A DNA stretch of 64,000 nucleotides from Luteimonas aestuarii (GTDB lineage: Bacteria; Pseudomonadota; Gammaproteobacteria; Xanthomonadales; Xanthomonadaceae): assembly GCF_004357985.1 (NCBI RefSeq), contig NZ_SMTF01000004.1, forward strand, positions 172,757-236,756. The letters are read 5' to 3'. The notes below the pieces were generated by a model. It searched no databases and had not been told where the DNA came from. It saw only the letters and a program-made list of their open reading frames with translations. Of this stretch, positions 1 to 6,571 are shown piece by piece (the stretch's first letter is position 1; the number at the start of each line of letters is the position of its first letter). A program made the position numbers and the translations under genes.

Positions 1-632
1 AGCGGCGCGAACAGGCGCTGCTTGAGCAGTGTCTCGAAGTCCACGCCCGCGCGGTGGGCGACGACGTACGACAGCACCATCGATGCGAAGTTCGAGTACT
101 CGAAACGTTCGCCCGGAGCCACGTTAAGCGTCGCCTCGCCCAACGAGGCCAGCAGGTCCTCTTCCGTCAGCCTCGCGTACGGGTTGGCGACGTCCGTCGC
201 AGGCGTCTGCATGCGCGCCGGCAGCGCCGGCAGGCCGCTGGTATGCGTGACCACGTGGCGCAGCAGGATCGGCGCGCCATCATGCGTCGGCACGGCGGTG
301 CCTTCCGGCAGGTAGTCGGCCAGCGGATCGTCCAGCGACGCCTCGCCACGTTCGATCAGGTCGGCCAGCAGCACCGCCGTCATGGTCTTGCTGACCGAGC
401 CGATCTCGAAGGCAGTGTCTGCGTCGATGCGCGCGGCATCCTTCGGGTCGGCACAGCGATAGGTCCGCGACACCACGTCCCTGTCGATGACGGCCACCGC
501 CATGCAGGCGCCGGTGCGGTCGCCGGCCAGGCGCTGGTCGACGATGGCCTGCAGGGCATCGTCGGCGCGGGCGTGCCCTGCGAGTGACGAGAGTGCGATG
601 GCGGCGGCGATTGCCGTCGGGAGGATGTGCAT
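1..632 (-). CDS. Serine hydrolase, beta-lactamase/PBP-like (class C fold), 3' part missing
   Basis: The reading frame starts with ATG at 632, after a GAGG-like ribosome site, and runs off the left edge of the window, so only about 210 N-terminal residues are visible. Residues 1-23 form a signal peptide ending near AHARA-D, which places the protein in the periplasm or outside. SVSK at residues 79-82 fits the SxxK nucleophile motif and YSN at 179-181 fits the YxN motif of class C beta-lactamases and DD-peptidases; HTSG at 130-133 is also typical. The third motif (KTG/HxG) would lie outside the window. Such proteins are beta-lactamases, esterases or D-amino-acid peptidases; sequence alone does not decide which. 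No neighbour clarifies its role. Confidence 0.85.
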   Translation of the reverse strand, partial: MHILPTAIAAAIALSSLAGHARADDALQAIVDQRLAGDRTGACMAVAVIDRDVVSRTYRCADPKDAARIDADTAFEIGSVSKTMTAVLLADLIERGEASLDDPLADYLPEGTAVPTHDGAPILLRHVVTHTSGLPALPARMQTPATDVANPYARLTEEDLLASLGEATLNVAPGERFEYSNFASMVLSYVVAHRAGVDFETLLKQRLFAP

Positions 633-968
633 GCGAATTCCTCGGTCGATGGTGGAGACATCCTACCTGTCGGAGGCCAAGCGGGGTTTGTGACGCGTGG
701 CAGGCCTGTCGATGGGTCACGATCTCGCGCGAAACGCGCGCGAGCGAACATGCAGCGCGCGTTCCAGGAAGCAACGTCCTTGTGTCCCCGCCTGCGCGGG
801 GACGACGGTTCCGGGCGCGGCCGAAGGGCGCGGCGACTCGGCATCCGCCACGACATTGCCATCACGAATAATGGCTGTGAAAACCCGTCATCCCGGCGCA
901 CGCCGGGACCCAGCGACTTTGCTGGACAACAGTTGGTACACGCCTGCAGGCGTACGGCGGCAACGCCC
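633..968. repeat. Intergenic region with two dispersed palindromic repeats
   Basis: This 336-base gap holds no convincing gene. It contains two hairpins: positions 784-803 (GTCCCCGC, loop CTGC, GCGGGGAC) and 891-908 (TCCCGGCG, CA, CGCCGGGA). The second, preceded by GTCA and followed by CCCAG, resembles sequence at 46418-46500, so it belongs to a dispersed repeat family of this genome. It could act as a transcription terminator or mRNA stabiliser downstream of hutF, which ends at 969 on the minus strand. Confidence 0.55.
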
Positions 969-2219
969 CTACAAGCTGGCCAGCAATCCCTGCATCACCG
1001 TGGCATAGCGTTCTGCCACGGCATCGCGATCGACATGCACACCGTCCACCACGAGGCGCTTGCCCGCCACGCGCACTTCGCGCACCAGGTTGCGGTTGCC
1101 GCTGAAGATCCAGCGATCGGCGATGTCCTCCGCTGTTGCACCGACCAGTTGCGGCGCAGATGCATCGAGCACGATGCTGTCGTCCACGTCGTCGAACCCG
1201 GTAGACGCGGCCGCACTCGCCAGCACGCCGTCCAGCAATGTGCTGCCCACGCTGGGCGAAGCCGCGCTGACGGCGATGTTGCGGTGGCGCGTATGCAGGC
1301 GCTGCCCATACTCCAGCCAGCGCAGTTCCTCGACCGGCGACACCGAGATGTGCGAATCCGACCCGATGCCCCACGCGCCCCTGGCCCCGAGGTAATCGCG
1401 CAGCCGGAACAAGCCATCGCCGAGGTTGGCCTCGGTGGTGGGGCAGATCGCGACGGTCGCGCCGGACTTTGCGATGCCGGCCACCTCCCAGTCGTTGAGA
1501 TGGGTGGCGTGCACCAGGGTCCAGCGCGCGTCCACGTCGGCATGCTGCAACAGCCACTCCACCGGGCGCAGGTCGCGCATGGCGATGCAGTCCTGCACTT
1601 CGCCCACCTGTTCGGCCACGTGGATGTGGATGCGCGCGTCGTCCGGCAAAGCCGCCAGCACGGCGCGCATCGCGTCCGCGGGCACCGCACGCAGGCTGTG
1701 CAGCGCGCAGCCGACACGCAGCTGGTCGTCCTGCCGCGCGTGCAGTGCCTCGAACAGGCGCAGGTACGCGTCCACATCGTGGCCGAAGCGCTTCTGCCGC
1801 TCGTTCAGCGCGCGTCCGTCGAAGCCACCCGTCATGTAGAGCACAGGCAGCAGGGCCAGGCGGATACCGGTGTCGCGCGCCGCCGCCACCAGCGCATCGG
1901 ACATCGCAGTGGGGTTGGCGTAGGGCGCGCCGTCCGGTGCGTGGTGCAGGTAGTGGAACTCGCAGACCGAGGTGTAGCCGGCCTCCAGCATCTCCACGTA
2001 CAGCTGCGCGGCCACGGCATGCAGCGATTCCGGATCGAAGCGCGCCGCCATGCGGTACATGGTCTCGCGCCAGGTCCAGAAGGAGTCGGAAGGATGCGTC
2101 TGCCGCTCCGCCAGCCCGGCCATGGCGCGCTGGAACGCGTGCGAATGCAGGTTGGCGATGCCCGGCAGGCGCCAGCCGGCGGGGACGGATTCGATCGCGG
2201 CGGGGCGGGACACGGGCAT
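969..2219 (-). CDS. hutF: Formimidoylglutamate deiminase, short N-terminus
   Basis: Removes ammonia from N-formimino-L-glutamate to give N-formylglutamate, the fourth step of the five-step histidine pathway. The 416-residue protein is an amidohydrolase: NLHSH (His25, His27) is the metal-binding HxH, followed by the HutF signature AFQRAMAGLAE; HIHVAEQ and LVHATHL supply further ligand residues and GIGSDSH the catalytic Asp. I chose ATG 2219 because the residues upstream in frame are not HutF-like. HutF proteins I know begin with about 35-40 more residues that build the N-terminal beta-sandwich; here HSH comes at residue 25. It is divergent from hutI. The partner formylglutamate deformylase (hutG), hutH and hutU are not in this window. 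Confidence 0.9.
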   Translation of the reverse strand: MPVSRPAAIESVPAGWRLPGIANLHSHAFQRAMAGLAERQTHPSDSFWTWRETMYRMAARFDPESLHAVAAQLYVEMLEAGYTSVCEFHYLHHAPDGAPYANPTAMSDALVAAARDTGIRLALLPVLYMTGGFDGRALNERQKRFGHDVDAYLRLFEALHARQDDQLRVGCALHSLRAVPADAMRAVLAALPDDARIHIHVAEQVGEVQDCIAMRDLRPVEWLLQHADVDARWTLVHATHLNDWEVAGIAKSGATVAICPTTEANLGDGLFRLRDYLGARGAWGIGSDSHISVSPVEELRWLEYGQRLHTRHRNIAVSAASPSVGSTLLDGVLASAAASTGFDDVDDSIVLDASAPQLVGATAEDIADRWIFSGNRNLVREVRVAGKRLVVDGVHVDRDAVAERYATVMQGLLASL

Positions 2220-2288
2220 CGGCAACGGCTTCCAGCGTGGATGCGCTAGGCTACCGTGCCGATCCCGTCGTTCACAGGGCCGATTCGC

Positions 2289-2498
2289 ATGTTCAACACA
2301 TTCGCGGGCGTGGTGGTGGTGTTGATCGCCGTGGTCGTGGTCGTCCTCGTCTCGCGGGAGCGGCTGAAGGGCCCGGGTGCGCGGCGCAGCCGTGGCAACG
2401 ATGCGACGGGTGCGGGCGCCTTCGGCGCCGATGGCCATCGGCGACAGCCCGAAAGCAACTTCGATGACGGTGGCGGCGATGGGGGCGGTGGTGACTGA
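2289..2498 (+). CDS. Small single-pass membrane protein with Gly/Asp-rich tail
   Basis: A 69-residue protein. Residues 5-23 are an almost pure Val/Ile/Leu membrane segment, followed by SRERLKG and a polar tail ending in GGGDGGGGD. Short proteins with such acidic glycine tails are recurrent unnamed proteins in Proteobacteria, so I take it as a real gene, but its function is unknown. ATG 2289 follows the hutF start divergently by 69 bases. Its stop codon overlaps the proposed GTG start of hutI by 8 bases, which suggests translational coupling to hutI. The alternative is that this is only the untranslated leader of hutI. Confidence 0.5.
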   Translation: MFNTFAGVVVVLIAVVVVVLVSRERLKGPGARRSRGNDATGAGAFGADGHRRQPESNFDDGGGDGGGGD

Positions 2499-3711
2499 AC
2501 GCTGGGACGGCCTGGTCCTGGGCGCCTCGCTGGCCACGCTGGAGGGCGAAGCGGGCTACGGCGCGATCGGTGACGGCGCGCTGGCCTGGCGCGACGGCCG
2601 CATCGCGTGGGTCGGCGCACGCGCCGACCTGCCGGACGACGCACGGCAACGCGCGGTCGAGGTGGTCGACGCCGGCGGCGGCTGGATCACCCCCGGCCTG
2701 GTGGACTGCCACACGCACGTGGTGTTCGCCGGCGACCGCGCCGGAGAGTTCGAGCAGCGCCTGCAGGGCGCGAGCTACGAAGAGATCGCGCGCCACGGCG
2801 GTGGCATCGTCTCCACCGTGCGTGCCACGCGCGAGGCCAGCGAGGACGCGCTGCTGGCGCAGTCGCTGCCACGCGCCCGTGCACTGCTGGCCGATGGCGC
2901 GGCCACGCTGGAAATCAAGTCCGGTTACGGGCTGGACTACGAAAACGAACGCAAGATGCTGCGCGTCGCACGCCGCATCGGCGACACGCTCGGCATCGGC
3001 GTGCGCACGACCTTCCTCGGCGCGCATGCGCTGCCGCCGGAGTACGCAGGACGCCCAGACCAGTACATCGATGCGGTGGTCGAGTGGCTGCCGCGCCTGC
3101 ACGCAGAGGGACTCGTCGATGCCGTCGATGCCTTCTGCGAACGGATCGGCTTCAGCCATGCGCAATCCAGGCGCGTGTTCGAAGCCGCCAAGGCGCTCGA
3201 CCTGCCGGTGAAGCTGCATGCCGACCAGCTCAGCGATGGCGGCGGCGCGGCACTGGTCGCCGAATTCGGTGGACTCTCCGCCGACCACGTGGAATACACC
3301 TCGGCCGAAGGCGTGCGCGCGATGGCGGCCGCCGGCACGGTCGCGGTGCTGCTGCCGGGCGCGTTCCACGTGCTGCGCGAAACCACCCTGCCCCCGCTCG
3401 ACGAGTTCCGTGCGCAGGGCGTGCCGATGGCGGTGGCCACCGACTGCAATCCCGGCACCTCGCCGCTGCTCTCGCTGCGCCAGGCCATGCAACTGGCCTG
3501 CACGCATTTCCGACTGACACCCGAGGAGGCGCTGCGCGGCACCACCGTGCACGCCGCGCGCGCACTGGCGCTGGCCGATCGCGGCACGTTGCGCGTCGGG
3601 CAGCGCGCGGATTTCGTGCACTGGAACATCGGCCAACCTGCGGAACTGTGCTACTGGCTGGGCGGTCCGCTGGCACGCGCCGTGTATGCCGGCGGCCGCA
3701 AGGTATCCTGA
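2491..3711 (+). CDS. hutI: Imidazolonepropionase
   Basis: Hydrolyses 4-imidazolone-5-propionate to N-formimino-L-glutamate, the third step of histidine degradation and the one that feeds HutF. The 406-residue length fits the family. Metal-binding DCHTH lies at residues 72-76, then [61 protein letters not shown] and [10 protein letters not shown], all HutI signatures. The start is uncertain: GTG 2491 gives VTERWDG; GTG 2488 and ATG 2479 are in frame too. It overlaps the small membrane protein upstream and is followed after 40 bases by a dipeptidase on the same strand. Confidence 0.95.
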   Translation: MTERWDGLVLGASLATLEGEAGYGAIGDGALAWRDGRIAWVGARADLPDDARQRAVEVVDAGGGWITPGLVDCHTHVVFAGDRAGEFEQRLQGASYEEIARHGGGIVSTVRATREASEDALLAQSLPRARALLADGAATLEIKSGYGLDYENERKMLRVARRIGDTLGIGVRTTFLGAHALPPEYAGRPDQYIDAVVEWLPRLHAEGLVDAVDAFCERIGFSHAQSRRVFEAAKALDLPVKLHADQLSDGGGAALVAEFGGLSADHVEYTSAEGVRAMAAAGTVAVLLPGAFHVLRETTLPPLDEFRAQGVPMAVATDCNPGTSPLLSLRQAMQLACTHFRLTPEEALRGTTVHAARALALADRGTLRVGQRADFVHWNIGQPAELCYWLGGPLARAVYAGGRKVS

Positions 3712-3751
3712 TGCCGCCGCAACACACCCTGCCCCGACTGCCGGAGAACCG

Positions 3752-4963
3752 ATGCGCACCTGCCTGCTGCCCTGCCTGCTGTCCGTGATGCTCGCCTCGA
3801 CCCCGGTCGCCGCCCAGGACGCCACCGATGCCGCACGCGCGTTGGCGCGCGACGCGATCATCGTCGACACCCACATCGATGCGCCCGGCATCCTGTCCAG
3901 CCGCTGGGCCGACCTGGGCGTTGAAGCGCCCGACCGCGAGTTCGACTACCCGCGTGCGCGCGAAGGCGGCCTGGACGTGGCGTGGATGGCGATCTACACC
4001 TCCGCGCGCCAGGACGACAACGGTACCGCCCGGCAGGCGGCACATGCGCAGATCGACTCGGTCGAAGCGCTGGTGCAGCGCCATCCAGACAAGTTCGCCA
4101 TCCTCACCTCGCCGCGCGATATCGAGCGCCTGCGCCAGGGCGGTCGCGTGCTGCTGCCGCTCACCATGGAGAATGCCGGTCCGCTGGAAGGCGACCTGTC
4201 GCAACTGCAGGTGTTCTTCGACCGCGGCATCCGCTACATCACCCTGGCGCACAGCGCGGCGAACCGCCTCAGCGACTCGTCCTATGGCGTCGAGCGGAAG
4301 TGGAACGGCCTGAGCGGGTTTGGCCGCGAGGTGGTGGCGGAAATGAACCGCCTGGGCATCATCGTGGACGTGTCGCATATCTCCGATGCCGCGGCGGAAC
4401 AGGTGATCGCGCTCAGCACCACGCCGGTGATCGCCAGCCACTCCGCGTTCCGGCACTTCACGCCCGGGTTCGAGCGCAACATCAGCGACGAACTGGCCAA
4501 GGCGGTGGCCGCGGGCGGTGGCGTGATCCAGATTCCGTTCGGCACGGCCTTCGTCGATCCGCGCGCCGCCGAGGTGTTGCAGGCGCGCTTCCGTGCTCGC
4601 GCCGAATTCGACCAGCGCAACGCCGCGCGCGTCGCCGCCGGCGAGCCACCCGAGGACCGCGCCGCCTTCGAGGAAGCCTTCAACCGCGAGAACCCCGCGC
4701 CGACGGAAACGCCGCTGTCCTCGGTGCTCGACCAGATCGACTATGGCGTGCAGCTGGTCGGCATCGACCACCTGGGCATCGGCTCGGACTTCGATGGCGT
4801 CGGCGGCGAACTCGCCGAAGGCCTGCGCAGCGTGGCGGATTTCCCGAACCTCGTCGCCGGCCTGCAGGCGCGCGGCTATTCCGATGCCGACATCCGCAAG
4901 CTGCTGGGCGAAAACCTGCTGCGCGTGTGGCACGCGGTGGAAGACGGCGCCGAGGCGCGCTGA
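3752..4963 (+). CDS. Secreted membrane dipeptidase (peptidase family M19)
   Basis: A zinc dipeptidase of 403 residues that cleaves dipeptides, likely in the periplasm: residues 1-21 are a signal peptide ending AAAQ-like. THID (His41, Asp43) begins the binuclear metal site; TMENAG supplies the bridging Glu, SHISD and ASHSAFR the two later His residues, and GIGSDFDG the Asp. ATG 3752 follows GGAG at 3742-3746. It lies 40 bases after hutI and may be cotranscribed, which fits amino acid scavenging. A strong hairpin terminator follows the stop codon. Substrate range cannot be read from sequence; relatives act on a wide set of L-L and L-D dipeptides. Confidence 0.92.
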   Translation: MRTCLLPCLLSVMLASTPVAAQDATDAARALARDAIIVDTHIDAPGILSSRWADLGVEAPDREFDYPRAREGGLDVAWMAIYTSARQDDNGTARQAAHAQIDSVEALVQRHPDKFAILTSPRDIERLRQGGRVLLPLTMENAGPLEGDLSQLQVFFDRGIRYITLAHSAANRLSDSSYGVERKWNGLSGFGREVVAEMNRLGIIVDVSHISDAAAEQVIALSTTPVIASHSAFRHFTPGFERNISDELAKAVAAGGGVIQIPFGTAFVDPRAAEVLQARFRARAEFDQRNAARVAAGEPPEDRAAFEEAFNRENPAPTETPLSSVLDQIDYGVQLVGIDHLGIGSDFDGVGGELAEGLRSVADFPNLVAGLQARGYSDADIRKLLGENLLRVWHAVEDGAEAR

Positions 4964-4983
4964 CCGCCACCACCTTGCAAACA

Positions 4984-5009
4984 AAAACCCCGCGTTTCCG
5001 CGGGGTTTT
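4984..5009. terminator. Bidirectional rho-independent terminator
   Basis: Perfect 11-bp stem AAAACCCCGCG / CGCGGGGTTTT with loop TTTC. It lies between two convergent genes, the dipeptidase (ends 4963) and the THX-like gene (ends 5033 on minus), and has A and T tracts on either side, so it can end transcription in both directions. Confidence 0.9.
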
Positions 5010-5032
5010 CGTATGTGCCGCCCGCAGGCCGG

Positions 5033-5218
5033 TCAGTCGGCCTTCGCGACCTTCTTCACCGCCTTCTTCGCAGGCGCCTTGGTCACGGCCTTGGTGGCCT
5101 TCTTCGCCACCGGCGCGGCGGCGTTGCCCGCGGCCTTGGTGGTCGCCTTCTTGCGCGCATTGCCGTAACTGGCGTTGTAGCGCTTGCCCTTGGCGGTCTT
5201 GACGTCGCCCTTGCCCAT
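5033..5218 (-). CDS. THX-like ribosomal protein with histone-H1-like tail
   Basis: A 61-residue very basic protein. The first 23 residues, MGKGDVKTAKGKRYNASYG, match the small ribosomal protein THX (bTHX), which in Thermus sits in the head of the 30S subunit and is only about 27 residues long. The rest is a Lys/Ala/Pro-rich tail (KKATKAVTKAPAKKAVKKVAK) that looks like histone H1 C-termini and is probably disordered and nucleic-acid binding. Start ATG 5218 is fixed by the THX signature. It is a single gene, facing the terminator at 4984-5009. Function in the ribosome is inferred from the N-terminus only. Confidence 0.8.
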   Translation of the reverse strand: MGKGDVKTAKGKRYNASYGNARKKATTKAAGNAAAPVAKKATKAVTKAPAKKAVKKVAKAD

Positions 5219-5321
5219 CGTTGGTGCTCCTGGATGCGTTCGTGGATATCGTTCGGTGCGGATGCGGCCCCAGGCCCATCCACAGGCCGCGCATCCTAGC
5301 ACGCGGGCCGCGTCGCCCCGT

Positions 5322-5720
5322 TCAGCGGCGGCCGGTGGACGCGTGCGTCAGCCGCAGGTTCACCAGGTGCGCCGCGGCCAGCAGCAGGCCACCAGCGGTC
5401 ATCACGACGGCGTGCAACACCCCGTGGTCGTGCAGGTGCGTGAATGCGCCCGCCCACACCAGCAACAGGCCCGGCACCAGCAGCATCCAGGCATGGAACA
5501 CGCGATGCCGACGCCAGCCCAGGGTCAGGGTGGTCGCACCCAGCAGCGTGGCGAACACCACGAAGGCCTGGTCGATGTCGATCCAGCCACCGACCTTCAG
5601 CCCCAGCGCAGGCAACAACGCCAGCGCCAGCGGCAGCAGCGCGCAATGGATGGCACACAGGAACGATGCCGCGAATCCAATGCGGTCGGCCTGTTTCAAA
5701 GCGGAGGGAGGAGAAGCCAT
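5322..5720 (-). CDS. MerC-domain membrane protein, probably Zur-controlled
   Basis: A 132-residue membrane protein with four likely membrane segments, at about residues 14-37, 47-64, 73-93 and 102-120. LCAIHCALLPL carries the Cys-x-x-x-Cys pair in the first segment that is characteristic of the MerC family of inner-membrane metal carriers, and HLHDHGVLH (about residues 95-103) is a short His-rich loop. Known MerC takes up mercuric ions; here no mer genes are near, while a site resembling a Zur box overlaps the promoter (5747-5764), and a ZnuD-like receptor lies upstream. I therefore infer a role in zinc transport or handling, with moderate confidence. Confidence 0.75.
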   Translation of the reverse strand: MASPPSALKQADRIGFAASFLCAIHCALLPLALALLPALGLKVGGWIDIDQAFVVFATLLGATTLTLGWRRHRVFHAWMLLVPGLLLVWAGAFTHLHDHGVLHAVVMTAGGLLLAAAHLVNLRLTHASTGRR

Positions 5721-5746
5721 GTCGGTCCGTGGGCGCGGCTTTATTT

Positions 5747-5764
5747 GAAACATTATAACATCAA
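5747..5764 (-). promoter_or_regulatory. Putative Zur box before the MerC-like gene
   Basis: Read on the minus strand the site is TTGATGTTATAATGTTTC. The stretch ATGTTATAAT equals the left half of the gammaproteobacterial Zur consensus (ATGTTATAATATAACAT), and about 13 of 17 positions match overall. TATAAT inside the site can serve as the -10 element, 30-40 bases before the ATG at 5720, so bound Zur would block the promoter. The regulator itself (zur) is encoded 5 kb away at 10732-11232. Confidence 0.6.
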
Positions 5765-5808
5765 TCCGCGTGGTCGTCCCCGTGAAGAGGGTCGCCGCGG
5801 CATCCGGT

Positions 5809-6558
5809 TCAGGTCGGCTCCGCCACGACGATGTAGTCATGTCCGTGGCGCAGGCCGCCATGCTGGGTGATGGCCGCCAGGCAGCGGCGTCGCAGGGCTT
5901 CGACGTGGGCCAGCAGGGCCACCGCCAACGCCCGGTCCTCCAGCTTGGCGAGCGCCCGGGTACACATGTCGAGCTGGCTGTTGATGAAGCGGGCCCCGTA
6001 GCGGATGGGGATGCGTTCGGCATCCACCACGCGGAAACCGGACTGCTGCAGTCGTTCCAGCGTCCAGTCCAGCGGGTACTCGCGATACGGCTGGTCGCCC
6101 GCCATCAGCAGACAGGCATCGCGCAGGCGGCCGATGCGGTTGACCAGGTAGCCCTCGGGCTCGTCCGGCACCCCGTGCACGTAGGGCTCCAGGCCCACCA
6201 CGTACAGCCGCTTGCCCACCAGCGGGCGCAGTCGCGCGAACAGCTGCTCCTGCCAGTACGGTGCGAAGCCTTCGATCGCGCCCAGCAGGTAGTCGGCGAC
6301 CACCGTGTCGTAACGCTCGGCCTCCAGCAGGGCCGGGTCCAGCCAGTTGCCGACCACCAGCCGGTCGTCGCCGCGCATGCGGTCGCCGATCTCGGCCCGG
6401 GTCTTGTCCGCCATCAGCGGCGAACCCGTCACCGCCGTCCAGCGCTCCGTGTCCAAGCCCAGCAGCCATCGCATCGATGACTGCCCCGTGCCTGCATCCA
6501 GCACCGAGCCCCACGGCCGATGGCCGTGGAGCTCGGTCACGCGTTCATACAGCGACAT
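5809..6558 (-). CDS. SAM-dependent methyltransferase of unknown substrate
   Basis: A 249-residue cytoplasmic protein with a class I methyltransferase core: VLDAGTGQSSM (about residues 19-29) is motif I, and YDTVVADYLLGAI (about 104-116) has the look of motif II/III. It differs from common families by the long segment after it (YWQEQLFARLRPLVGKRLYVVGLEPY). It starts 13 bases after the stop codon of the TonB receptor upstream, so both are almost surely one transcription unit, and a Zur-box-like site stands before the receptor. That context hints at a job in zinc limitation, for example modifying a metal-binding small molecule, but nothing in the sequence proves it. Confidence 0.75.
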   Translation of the reverse strand: MSLYERVTELHGHRPWGSVLDAGTGQSSMRWLLGLDTERWTAVTGSPLMADKTRAEIGDRMRGDDRLVVGNWLDPALLEAERYDTVVADYLLGAIEGFAPYWQEQLFARLRPLVGKRLYVVGLEPYVHGVPDEPEGYLVNRIGRLRDACLLMAGDQPYREYPLDWTLERLQQSGFRVVDAERIPIRYGARFINSQLDMCTRALAKLEDRALAVALLAHVEALRRRCLAAITQHGGLRHGHDYIVVAEPT

Positions 6559-6571
6559 CCCGGGGAACCCG

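Noticed and set aside
2220..2537. His/Asp-rich peptide ([14 protein letters not shown]) in frame upstream of hutF
   Set aside because: It is the reverse reading of the Val-rich membrane segment of the small plus-strand gene and does not fit HutF, so I did not extend hutF into it.
5322..5720. Mercury resistance locus, because of the MerC-like protein
   Set aside because: No merA, merT, merP or merR is near, and the promoter bears a Zur-box-like site.
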